From Callorhinus ursinus (lineage: Eukaryota; Chordata; Mammalia; Carnivora; Otariidae), in NCBI RefSeq assembly GCF_003265705.1, contig NW_020312848.1, positions 53,791,520 through 53,855,519 of the forward strand: DNA of 64,000 nt, in the 5' to 3' direction. Shown piece by piece: positions 45,293 through 56,345 of this stretch; the first letter of the stretch is position 1, and the number at the start of each line of letters is the position of its first letter. The notes below the pieces were generated by a model. It had not been told where the DNA came from. It ran no database searches and was given only the letters and a program-made list of their open reading frames with translations. Made by a program: the position numbers and the translations under genes.

Positions 45293-47649
45293 ACTTTTTG
45301 GAAGTACTTGGAAACATGCTGATTGTGATGATCTTTTTGATACCCAGAGCCATAGGCCCATCTATGAGAAATTGCTCCTGAGAGTTGACAATGCTCATTG
45401 AAGAGTCATTGTACACATGAGTCAGTCTCCAAGTAAATACGAGGATGTGGATAAAACTCTTAACTCCCAGTATTCCCTAGCTCTGGATGATGATTGTGGT
45501 TGAAAATTAATTTAACCTGATCTAATAATGAAAACTAAAACTTAACACAAAAGTATTTCATGTCTTGTGGATGAATCTAAGTGTTGTCGGAAACAACCTT
45601 TTATCCATAACCTAATTTTCTTTCCAACTCTGAGGATATGTTGATATAGATTATTTTAATTTAATAATAAATTTGAAATAGGACACTAACCTTAGTCATT
45701 GCACAGATATAAAATTACAATCCTCACCTTTTTCGTGGATTTTTATAGATAAGCTTTCCACCACTTCCCCTCCCCACTGTATGCATAGTTTAAATGATTC
45801 GTACCCCCATTTTAAAGTTATTTTAGAAACAATTGCAAAGAAATCATTTAGTTGCATTTTTTGTGCAATTTTTCAAAAGCTCAGAGACCTTTAAATTTCT
45901 GTTTATAACCTAACCAGACCTGAGAAATGTTGATGGTATCTAATCCTCTATAGCCAGTCTAAATATAATAAATATTGGGTCACATTAAGTAATCAGAGTC
46001 TAGGAGATGTATACTTCAATGCAGAATTAAAAAGACAAGCCAAGAAATGTGCTCCAAAGTATGATAGATTAAAATATCCTCTGCTAGAGTGGGATAAGTA
46101 AAGATTCTCTACTCAGAAGAGCGAGGAGTATCTTCCTAAATAATCAGAAGTGAGAAAAGATGTGACATTAATGTGCACTTCAGTATTCTCTCCTGCCTCT
46201 CTGCAGTTAGAATCCAGCTTCTCTGCCCATATTAAAGCAAAGTTCAAGCCCTCTCCAGGAAATCCCCCAGAGTACCTGATTCCCTAGTTCAGATTAACTC
46301 GTACTAGGAATATTCTTTGCACTTCATCTCAGATAAAAATTGTGTATATCAAAACAATATGTTTAGAAGTTATAACCCCTAGGTACTAAGGCTTGGGCTG
46401 TATCCCTGTTAGACCCCTTATCTGAGAAGTTTCCTGTTGTTACTGATATTTAATCTTGAAAATGTTCCAGACCTGTTCCAAAAGAGGAGTCACTCTGGCT
46501 TAGGTTCTGCTTTTAACTTACTCACCATTGATTGCTCTCCTTTCTTCGTCACATATATAACTCCTAGTTGGCAGAGTCCCAGAACTACATGCAGTACTTT
46601 AGAAATTAAATCCCATTAGTACTCAATATAACAGGAGGATCAAGAGGGAGGGATTGTCTTGAATTTCCTACTTGTTGTGTTACTATTTATGCATTGCGAT
46701 ATCATGCATGCTTGAACTAGTGATGGAAGGGAAAATCATTCTAATAGGCATTGGCAGTTAGCCCAGAAGTCCTATTCCATTCTTTGAGCAATGTTAACAT
46801 GTGAATCCTCTCCATGTTATGGAGGCTAGTAAAATTTGTCATTATATTTATTTTTCAAAATTAAAATGCTATATTCTTCATGTACTTTTTAAAATGTAAA
46901 AATGGCAATTTGCTCAGTTAGGCCAGATTTTGGTTTTCTACTAAAGGTAATTTGAGGTTCTAGGACATGTATAGAGCAGTGATCACTCTTACCATAAAAA
47001 TTTTTCTTATCAATCTAATCTCCCCTGGCTCAGCATTAAAGCTGCATGTGATTCTATATATTTTGGAAAATATAAACATAAGAGTGAGAAAAAACATTTT
47101 TTATTGTGATGAAATAGAAGAATATACAACATTCTCAGAGGTTGGTTTCTTTCTCATTTTAATCTTTTGGAAAATTATGTTGCTTTTTTGTTCTCTATGT
47201 TACCTACTCTTACCTTACTGTATAGAATAAGCACATATAAATATAAATCTTTTATTCTTTGTTTACACTACACTAGTACACATAATCGATTTGGCACATG
47301 AAGTTAAAACATCAATTTATGAAAAAAGAGTTAAGGGAAAAAAAGAACGGTTAATTTGACTAGTTAATCAATAGGCAATAATAGTCAAATCAATGTAGAC
47401 ATAGCTTTAATGTTGCCTCTCACAGATAATATTTGTAAAATTTATGATAGAAGAGAATTTTACCATTTCTAGACTGAAATTTCTTGCCAAGAGTTTTCCC
47501 TTCAACTTTTTTCCCTCCCCATGATTTTGTAAAATTCGCTCCATTGTACAAGTTTCAGGTGATAGACTCCTGAGATCACAGAAATCTTTAGAAATTGCAT
47601 TCCATGGGCTAAATGGAAACTTGGTAGATATTACGTCATCTTCTCCCTG
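45293..47649. other. Unclassified, mostly unique DNA
   Basis: About 2.4 kb with no named element. 46150-46620 is slightly GC-richer and may be an old unrecognised repeat. The frames at 46437-46619 and 46967-47230 lack family features. Confidence 0.45.
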
Positions 47650-48590
47650 AGATTAGTTCCTATTTTTCCTTACCTATCTCTTACGAATTTTCCACTCAGT
47701 CAGGCTGGCATGAAATCATCCTATATTTCTTTCACACTTACCCCACCCCCTTAAAGAAACATCACCAGGCTAAATTTTCTATCAGAAGATCAATACTTCC
47801 ACCCTTTCTTTTCTATTTCCACTACCATGCACTTCATTCCCTCAGATCTCGGTTATTGTACAGCTTATCTCCATGCTTCTGGTTTTTGCTTTGGTTGGGT
47901 TCCTACTCTCCAATCTTGCATATTGCGTGTATCATCTTAAACTATTACTTTCATGGTATTAAACACTTCATTCAAAAATCTGAAAACTGGGGTGCGTCGG
48001 TGGCTCAGTTGGCTCAGCGTCCCAACTCTGATTTCAGCTAAGGTCTTGATCCCAGGGTTGTAAGATTGAGCCTCTCATTGGGCTCCATGCTCAGCGGGGA
48101 ATCAGCTTGAGATTCTCTCTCCCTCTTTCTCTGCTCCAACCCCCCCCAAAATAAATCAAATCTTTAAAAAAAATCTGAAAACCTCCAACATATTTATAGA
48201 TTAATTTCAGACTTTTTAATAATGTGTTCACTTCTACTGAAATAAAACTTGCTTCAGGAAGTTTGAATATGCTAGTCCCCAACGTGGAATATTTTTTGTT
48301 TTCATCCTCATCCATGTACCCCAGCTTGAGACTTAAAATTTTTATGAATCCTGACCATTTCATCTGGATGACATCCTCCCCTTATCAAGCGTCCTCTGTA
48401 TTGGACATTGCTCTCATTCATTTGACACTTAATACTGCCCTTTATAAAATCATCCATATCTATATATCTTGTCTCCTTAACAAAATACATAAACTCTTTG
48501 ACAACAAAGACCATGTCGGAAGAGTGCTTAACGTGTGCTGGACACATAGTAGTTGTTCAGTAAATATTTTTTAAATGAATGAACAACTGT
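47650..48590 (+). mobile_element. L2 LINE 3' region, split by a Can-SINE
   Basis: Pyrimidine-rich L2-like text on both sides of the SINE and a good terminus: 'aactctttgacaacaaagaccatgtcgg', 'tgtgctggacacatagtagttgttcagtaaatattttttaaatgaatgaac'. The 5' part is diverged. The 79-116-codon frames at 48224-48574 are inside this fossil. Confidence 0.65.
47974..48182 (+). mobile_element. Can-SINE, diverged, with 14-bp target-site duplication
   Basis: SINE body about 47988-48168: head 'ggggtgcgtcggtggctcag', 'gatcccagggttgtaagattgagcc', short tail. Perfect flanks 'aaaaatctgaaaac' at 47974-47987 and 48169-48182. The body carries more substitutions than the other copies, so it is likely an older subfamily. 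Confidence 0.93.
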
Positions 48591-49510
48591 ATAATTAGGA
48601 TTATAATAAATGGGACATTTTAATGTAATTAAATTAGATGTGCTTTTTAAAAAACAATAAAGCAGTCCTGGAACATCCTCTCCTTACTATAATTAAAGTT
48701 GAATTTACTGGTCTACTTCTTCTAGTACTGTATATAAGACATGAGAGCTTGTTAAATTCCTACTTAATTAAGCTTTAAATGTACTTTAAAAGTTAAGGAT
48801 ATAAATCATAGTGGAATAAAATAACTATCTTTCTTAATATTATATGAAGTCCATGTTACTTAAAATGTTTGAAAGCTCTTGGGTACAGCTTTTTCTTGCA
48901 GGAGGATATGCCCCCATTTTCAAAACTATCTTTTAAAGTAATTTTGATAAAACCTTATAAGGTGCTGATTTGGACCTTTTTAATTGCAGTGACATCTTTT
49001 TTTTGTATGCGAGAATCTTTATTTTGACAATAAGTACAGTAGCAGTGACATCTTTTAAGAGTAGATAACGATGCTCTGCAAGTCTCACCGTGCTCTACTA
49101 ATACACCAAAATTCAATAGAAGTTGTGTATTTGTGTTTGACTTTTTGAAATTTGGTTATATTTTCCAAACAGTTTCCACTATAAAACAGAAACCAAAGCA
49201 CACTTTTTTAAATGTTCTAATTCATAATTAATAATGCTATTATTAATTTTAGAATGTAATCCAGTGGTCAAGTAACCAGTACTTCCTGTATACAAAGGCA
49301 CATTAATAGGATTTGCCAAGAATGAATCAAAGTCTTTCTGATGTCAATGAACTTTGAAGTATTAACAACTGTATGGAGATAAAGTGACTTTTAAAACATT
49401 TTTTTCAAAATAATAATAATGACATTATTGACATTTTTGGAAATAAAATGGTGAATAAATATAAAATAATATAGAATGGCTTTATTTTTTATATTAATTT
49501 TTGCTTAAGA
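48591..49510. other. Mostly unique DNA with a micro-retrocopy
   Basis: No interspersed element other than the 41-bp insertion at 49001-49041. Confidence 0.5.
48986..49056 (-). pseudogene. Micro-retrocopy: last 37 nt of a polyadenylated RNA
   Basis: The 15-bp word 'gcagtgacatctttt' occurs at 48986-49000 and 49042-49056. Between them are 41 bases that on the minus strand read as a 37-nt body, AATAAA (49018-49023), 13 nt, then A run. The nick site on that strand reads CTT|AAAAG, the LINE-1 endonuclease consensus. The AATAAA-to-tail spacing is that of a real mRNA 3' end. The source gene is not recognised. It carries no coding capacity. Confidence 0.8.
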
Positions 49511-49731
49511 AATCATACCCCAGGGCGCCTGGGTGGCTCAGTTGGTTAAGCAACTGCCTTTGGCTCAGGTCATGATCCTGGAGTCCCAGGATCGAGTCCC
49601 ACATCGGGCTCTCTGCTCAGCAGGGAGTCTGCTTCTCCCTCTGACCCTCTTCCCTCTTGTGCTCTCTATCTCTCATTCTCTCTCTCTCAAGTAAATAAAT
49701 AAAATCTTTAAGAAAAAATAATCATACCCCA
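49511..49731 (+). mobile_element. Can-SINE, with 12-bp target-site duplication
   Basis: SINE body 49523-49719: 'ggcgcctgggtggctcag' head, 'tcccaggatcgagtccc', CT-rich segment, AATAAA tail. Perfect flanks 'aatcatacccca' at 49511-49522 and 49720-49731. Confidence 0.95.
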
Positions 49732-50066
49732 AATTGCATCTGTTAAACTCTCAGTATTGTCATTATTAACTAGTAACCATTCATAGTTGATAAAATTTTG
49801 TGCCTTTAGAAAGTATCTTTTAGATAATGTAAGTTGCATTAATAGGGAAATATTAGTCAGAATCATTATTTGTTCTACCTCAGGAGGAAGTTAACTACAG
49901 AGAATGAATTTTGGGTTATTGTTTAATTGTATGGAATTTTCCATTTGCTTAGTAATGGGTATTAGTTAAAACATTACCAAAGGTATACCACGGTCGCTGG
50001 ATTTAAATAAGTATCTAGTTTTTATTGAAGAGAAATGGGTAGTTTTTATTTAGAAAAAGACTCATT
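49732..50066. other. Unique DNA upstream of the L1 target
   Basis: About 330 bp of AT-rich sequence with no element. It ends in ATT just before the AAAA that begins the long duplicated target. Confidence 0.6.
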
Positions 50067-50381
50067 AAAATATATGAATTTATGCACAATTGAGAATCAT
50101 GTAATATTATTAATGTAATTAGTATAAATGTTTAAAACGTTATAAAATATATTTGTTCTGCCCCAAATTCCCAATTTAAAATCTTTGAAATGAAGACACT
50201 ACTTTTGCTGAACAAACTTTACAATTTAATGTCAGTTGGTCTCTTTAAAAGATCGACATCATTTTTTTCTAAAATATGTTTTAAATTTGTGTTACTTATA
50301 TATATATTTAAAAAAAAAACCCTCTGAATGCTTACTTATGGTTTGAAATAACATATGTCAATCTAACTTTCAACTTGGATA
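50067..50381 (+). repeat. Left copy of a ~315-bp direct repeat flanking L1
   Basis: It matches 55507-55819 along its whole length with roughly 11% substitutions (hand count of about 34 differences) and a few small indels. It ends exactly where the L1 begins. It starts at ATT|AAAA, an ideal LINE-1 endonuclease site. The simplest reading is an unusually long target-site duplication. Confidence 0.88.
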
Positions 50382-50515
50382 CAACACCAGAGATACTCCC
50401 TGAAGCACCAGGCCCTGGGCACTGGGCACCAGGCCTGGCACCTCTTTTTCATAAGACCATTACAGTCAGGAACAAGAGACATAACTGGATTTTCTAACAC
50501 AGAGACTTAGACAAA

Positions 50516-51377
50516 ATGCCAAGACTTAGGAGTTTATCCCAAATAACAGAATAAGATAAGGCCACAGCCAGAGATCTAAGTGAAACAGATATAAATAATA
50601 TGCCTGATGGAGAATTTAAAGCAGTAATCATAAAGATACTCACTGGACATGAGAAAAGAATAGAGGACATCAGGAAGACCCTGACTACAGAGATAAAAGT
50701 GTTAAAAAAAAGAATCAGGAATGAAAAAATGCAATAAATGAGATTGGAAATAGGTTTGATGCAATGAACAGCAGGCTTAAAGAAGCCAAGGAATGAATTA
50801 GTGATATAGAAGACAAAATAATAGAAAATAATGAAGCTGAACCCAAGAGAGAAAGAATTATGGAACACGAGAGTAGACTTAGGGAATTCAATGACTCCAT
50901 CAAACATAATAACATTTATATTTTTGGATTCCTGAAGAAGAAAAAGGGAGCAGAACATTTATTTCAAGAAATAAGAGCAGAAAACTTCCCTAATCTAGGG
51001 GAGGAAACAGACATCCAGATTCAGGAGGAACAGAGAATTCCCATCAAAATCACCAAAAGCAGACCAAAACCAAGACATACTATAATTAAATTAAATAAAA
51101 AATCTTAGAAGCAGCAAGACAAAAGAAGACCTTAACTTGCAAAGGAAAACCCACAAGGCTAGCTGGAGATTTCTCAACAGAAATTTGGAATGCCAGAAGG
51201 TAGTGTCAAGGTATATTCGAAGTGTTGAATGGGAAAAATCTGCAGCCAAGAATACTCTATCCAACAAGGCTATCATTCAGAATAGGAGAGATCAAGAGTT
51301 TCCCAGACAAACAAAAACTGAAGGAGTTCATGATCACTAAATCAGCCCTGCAAGAAATATTAAAGGGGACTCTTTAA
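50516..51377 (+). pseudogene. LINE-1 ORF1 (RNA-binding chaperone) remnant
   Basis: The expected start ATG is at 50516 and the expected stop TAA at 51375-51377, after a 'caagaaatattaaaggggactc' end typical of ORF1. At about 860 nt it is shorter than the usual roughly 1 kb. An open stretch at 50860-51108 has the RRM-like segment (an ENFPNLG motif and a PRH..IIK block). The C-terminal part continues in other frames up to 51340. Stops occur early (e.g. after the ATGAAAAAATGCAATAA at about 50720-50736). In a living L1 the protein coats L1 RNA as trimers in the cytoplasm. Not functional here. Confidence 0.85.
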
Positions 51378-51459
51378 GTGCAACGGAGAGACCAAAAGTG
51401 ACAAAGACGAGAAATGATCAGAGAAAATCTCCAGAAACAATGACAAAACAAGTAATAAA

Positions 51460-54400
51460 ATGGCAATAAAAACATATCTATCAATAATTACTTTGAATGT
51501 AAATGGACTGAATACTCCAATCGAAAGACATAGGATGTCAGATGGAGAAAAAAACGAGACCCATCTATATGCTACCTGCAAGAGACTCATTTTTAGACCT
51601 AAGACACCTGAAAGGGAGGGGGTGGAGAAACATTTATCACACAAATGGCTGTCAGAAGAAAGCTGGAATAGCAATACTTATATCAGACAAATTCTACTTT
51701 AAAACAAAGATGGTAAAAAGAGACAGCGAAGGGTATTATATAATCATAAAGAGGACAAACCCACAAGGTGATAATAACAATTGTAAATATTTATGCACCC
51801 AAAATGGGAGCACCGAAGTATTTAAGACAATAACAAAAAAAAAAAAGAAAGAAACTAATTGACAATAACACAATAATAGTAGGGGATTTTAACTCCCCAC
51901 TTACATCAATGGACTGATCATCTAAACAAAAAAACAGTAACACACTGGATCAAATGGACTTGACAGCTATATTCAGAACATTCCACCCTAAAACAGTAGA
52001 ATACACATTCTATTCAAGTGCACATGGAACCTGCTCCAGAATAGATCACATATTAGGTCACAAAACAGGCCTAAAGAAATACAAAAAGATTGAAATCATA
52101 CCATACACCTTTCTGACCACAGAGCTATGAAACTAGAAGTCAACACAAGAAAAAATTTGGAAAGACCACAAATACATGGAGGTTATACAACATGCTACTA
52201 CACAATGAATGGGCCAACTAGGAAATCAAAGAAGAAATTAAAAAAATACATGGAAAGAAATGAAAAGGAAAAGATGACGGTCCCAAACCTTAGGATGTGG
52301 TAAAAGCGGTCCTAAGAGGAAAGTAGATAGCAATCCAGGCCTACCTCAAGAAGCAAGAAAAGCCTCAAATACACAACCTCACTTCATACCTAAAGGAGCT
52401 AGAAAAAGAACAACAAAGGAATCCTTAAGCCAGCAAAAGGAAGGAAATAATAAAGATCAGAGCAGAAATAAATGATATAGGAATTAAAACAAAACACAAA
52501 ACAAAACAACAGAACATAGTGAAACCAGGAGTTGGTTCTTTGAAAAAATTAACACAATTGATAATACCTCTACCCAGACTTAACAAAAAAAAAAAAAGAG
52601 GGAGAGAGAGAGAGAGAGAGAGAAGGGACCCAAATAAATAAAACCACAAATGAGAGAGGAGAAATAACAACCAACACCACAGAAATACAAACAATTAGAA
52701 TATTACAAAAAACTATACGCCAACAAAATGGACAAGCTAGAAGAAATGGATAAATTCCTACAAACATATAAACTACCAAAACTGAAATAGGAAGAAATAG
52801 AAAACTTGAACAGACTGATAACCAGCAAAGAAATTGAATCAGTAATCAAAAAACTCCCAACAAACAAAAGTCCAGGGCCAGATGGCTTCACAGGAGAATT
52901 CTACCAAACATTTAAAAAAGAGTTAATACCTATTCTTCTCAAACTAACCCCCCAAAAATAGAAAAGGAAGGAAAGAAGACTTCCAAATTCATTCAATAGA
53001 GCCAGCATTACCCTTATACCAAAACCAGATAAAGACTCCATTAAAAAAGAGAACTACAGGCCAATATCCTGATGAACATTGATGCAAAATTCTCAATAAA
53101 ATTCTAGCAAACTGAATTCAACAACACATTAAAAAATCATTCACCACGATCAAGTAGGATTTATTCCTGGGCTGCCAGGGTGGTTCAACATTCTCAAATC
53201 AATCAATGTGATATGTAACATTAAGAAAAGAAGATAAGAACCATTGATAATTTCAATAGATGCAGAAAAATCATTTGACAAAGTACAACATCCATGCATG
53301 ATAAAAACCCTCAACAAAGTAGGTTTAGAGGGAACATACCTCAACCTAATAAAAGCTATCTATGAAAAACTCACAGGTAATATCATCCTCAATGGGGAAA
53401 AAACTGAGAGCTTTTCCTCTGTGGTCAGGAACAAGACAGGGATGTCTTCTCACACCACTGCTATTTAATATAGTACTGGAAGTCCTAGCCACAGGAGTCA
53501 GACAACAAAAAGAAATAAAAACCATCCAAATAAGCAAGGAAGAAGTAAAACTTTCACTATTTGCAGATGGCATGATGCTCTATATAGAAAACCCAAAGAC
53601 TCCACCAAAAAACTTCTAGCACTGATAAATGAATTCAGTAAAGTTGTAGGATACAAAATCAACATACAGAAATCTGTTGCATTTCTGTACACCAATAATA
53701 AAGCAGCAGAAAGATAAATTAAGGAATCAATCCCATTTATAATTACACCAAAACCAGTAAGATACCCAGGAATAAACCTAATCAAAGAGATGAAAGATGT
53801 AATCTCTGAAAACTGTAAAACACTGATGAAAGAAATTGAAGGTGACACAAAGAAATGGAAGAACATTCCATGCTCCTGGGTTGGAAAACAAATATTGTTA
53901 AAATGTGTATACTACCCAAAGCAGTCCATGTATTTAATGCAGTACCTGTGAAAAAAACAATAGCATTTTTTACACAGCTAGAACAAACAATCCTAAAATC
54001 TGTATAGAACCCAAAAGACCCCAAATAGCCAAAGCAGTCTTGAAAAAGAAAAGAAAAGCTGGAAGCATCACAATTCTGAACTTCAAGTTATATTACAAAG
54101 CTGTAATGATCAAGACAATATGGTACTGGCATAAAAATAGACACATAGATAAATAGAGCAGAATAGAAAACACAGAATGAACCCACAACAATACAGTCAA
54201 CAATCTCCAACAGAGCAGGAAAGAATGTCCAATAGGAAAAAGACAATCTCTTCAAAAAATGGTCTTGGGAAAACTGGACAGCAATATGCGAAAGAATGGC
54301 ATTGGACCACTTTCTTACACCATACACAAAAATAAATCCAAAATGGATTAAAGACCTAAATGTTACACTTGAAACCATAAAAATCCTAGAGGAGAACATG

Positions 54401-55251
54401 GACAGTAACCTCTTTGACATCAGCTGTAGCAACTTCTTTCTAGAAGGGAAACAAAAGCAAAAATAAACTATTGGGACTTCATTAGAATAAAAAGCTACTG
54501 CACAGTGAAGGAAACAGTCAACAAAATGAAAAGGCAACCTATGGAATGGAGAAGATATTTGCAAATGACATATCTGGTAAAGGGTTAGGATCCAAAATCT
54601 ATAAAGATTTACAAAACTCAATCCCAAAACAAATAATCCAGTTGAAAAATGAGTAGAAGACATGAATGGACATTTTTACAAAGAAGACATACAGATGCTG
54701 ACAGACATCTGAAAAGATGCTCAACATCACTGATCATCAGGAAAATGCAAATCAAAACTACAATGAGCTACCACCTCACACCTGTCAGAATGGCTAAAAT
54801 CAACAACACAAGAAACAACAGGTGCTGGCGAGGATGTGGAGAAAGAGGAAACTTCTTGCACTGTTGGTCGGAATGCAGACTGGTGCAGCCACTGTGGAAA
54901 ACAGTAAGGAGTTTCCTCAGAAAGTTAAAAGTGGAACTACCCTATGACCCAGCAATTGCACTACTGTTTACACAAAGGATAAAAAATACTGTTTTGAAGA
55001 GATACGTGGACCCCGATCTTTACAGCAGCATTATCTGTGTTAGCCAAATTATAGAAAGAGCCCAAATGTCCATCGACTGATGAATGGATAAAGAAGAAGT
55101 GGTGCATATATACAATGGAATGTTACTCTGCCATAAAAAAAATGAAATCTTGCTATTTGCAATGATGTGGTTGGAGCTAGAGTATTATGCTAAGCAAAAT
55201 AAGTCAGAGAAAGACAAATACCATATGATTTCACTCATATGTGGAATTTAA
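51460..55251 (+). pseudogene. LINE-1 ORF2 (endonuclease/reverse transcriptase) remnant
   Basis: Starts with an ATG at 51460 and an LNVNGLN endonuclease motif; the expected stop TAA is at 55249-55251, so the span (about 3.8 kb) equals a full ORF2. Frameshifts and stops break it into pieces: endonuclease 51460-51862, reverse transcriptase 53244-53619, C-terminal part 54649-55080. The polymerase motif FADD reads FADG at 53560-53571 (GGC at 53569). The C-terminal CX3CX7HX4C motif is kept at 54823-54876. The protein would nick target DNA and copy RNA in place. Not functional. Confidence 0.9.
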
Positions 55252-55506
55252 GAAACAAAACAAATGAGCAAAGGGAAAAATAAGAGAAGGGCAAATCAGG
55301 AAATAGAGTCTTACCTATGGAGAACAAACTGATGGTTACCAGAGGGGAGGTGATTGGAGGAATGGGTAAAATAAGTGACGGGGATTAAAGAGGGCACTTG
55401 TGATGAGCACCGGCTACTGTATGGAAGTGTTGAATCACTATGTTGTACACTTGAAACTATTGTTATACTACTGTATGTTAACTAAATGGAATTTAAATAA
55501 AAACTT

Positions 55507-55819
55507 AAAAATATAGATGGTTTTATGCCCAATTGAGAATCATGTAAGATTATTAATGTAATCAGTATAAATGTTCAAAATGTTATAAAATATATTTGTT
55601 CTGCCCCAAATTCCCAATTTAAAAACCTTGAAATGAAGACATTAATTTCACCAAACATACTTTACAATTCAATCTCAACTGATCTCTTTAAAAGATCAAC
55701 ATTAGATTTTTTCTAAAATATGTTTTAAATTTCTGTTATTCATATATAAAAGAAAAACCCTCAGCATTCTTACATATGATTCAAAATAACCTATATCAAT
55801 CTAACTTTCAACTTGGATA
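55507..55819 (+). repeat. Right copy of the ~315-bp direct repeat flanking L1
   Basis: It begins where the L1 A-rich tail ends and stops at the shared word 'caacttggata' (55809-55819, matching 50371-50381). Sequence after it (attacgaacac...) does not match the L1 start, as expected if this was the original continuation of the locus. Confidence 0.88.
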
Positions 55820-56139
55820 ATTACGAACACAAAATTTCGTATTGTTATATTTTATAGAACTTCTGTGGTAGAATTTGAAATGCTAAGAACATTCAGTATG
55901 AATAGAGTGCTAGAAATATCATGTTTTATAGAGTTTTATCAGTCTTAAATTTCTCTCAAAATAAAAGCACTCATCTTATTAAAAACACTTGCAAAAATAG
56001 TTTTAAAAGTTAAATGGTAGGAACATATAAGTATATTTATGAATGTTTAAACAAACATGTAATCCAAATACTTTTGAAGCATTTCACGGTAAATGTTTGT
56101 CCACTTTTGACACCACTGAGAATTAAGTTTAAATTTTTC

Positions 56140-56275
56140 ATTTATAGAAATATGTAATGATGTGTACAGACATAAATAAATTATCCAAGGCCACACAGCT
56201 AATAATAACTGGTGGGGCTATAATAGAAACACTAATGGTGTAACTTCAGAGCATATAATCTTACCCCTAACCCTG
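56140..56275 (-). mobile_element. MIR SINE fragment
   Basis: 'aataaattatccaaggccacacagctaataataactggtggggc' and 'cagagcatataatcttacccc' correspond to the inverted MIR core and head-proximal part. Confidence 0.7.
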
Positions 56276-56286
56276 AACGCCCCAAA

Positions 56287-56345
56287 ACTCAGTTTTCCTC
56301 ATCGGCAAAATGGGCTCAATAGTACTACAACAATAGCAATTTCTG
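56287..56345 (+). mobile_element. MIR-like fragment, opposite orientation
   Basis: 'actcagttttcctcatcggcaaaatgggctcaatagtac' equals the MIR core 'cctcagtttcctcatctgtaaaatgggg' in + orientation. It sits only about 12 bp from an inverted MIR piece, so the two could pair as a short inverted repeat. Confidence 0.6.

Larger units (their letters stand above)
50382..55506 (+). mobile_element. Near-complete LINE-1 with both ORF remnants, inactive
   Basis: In order: about 130 bp of 5' UTR (so 5'-truncated within the UTR), ORF1 remnant, a short intergenic spacer, ORF2 remnant of canonical length, 3' UTR and a short A-rich tail near 55496-55510. Each frame is broken by stops and frameshifts. It is flanked by long direct repeats. 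By degree of decay it is older than the L1 tails at 6471 and 17247. The 154-codon (50494-50958) and 191-codon (54088-54663) minus-strand frames are its antisense. Confidence 0.95.

Noticed and set aside
50494..50958. 154-codon hydrophobic minus-strand open frame
   Set aside because: Antisense of A-rich LINE-1 ORF1. The A-rich sense strand gives Phe/Leu/Ser-rich antisense frames that mimic membrane proteins.
54088..54663. 191-codon minus-strand open frame, the longest in the window
   Set aside because: It is the antisense of the LINE-1 ORF2 C-terminal half; the + strand reads as L1 text throughout.
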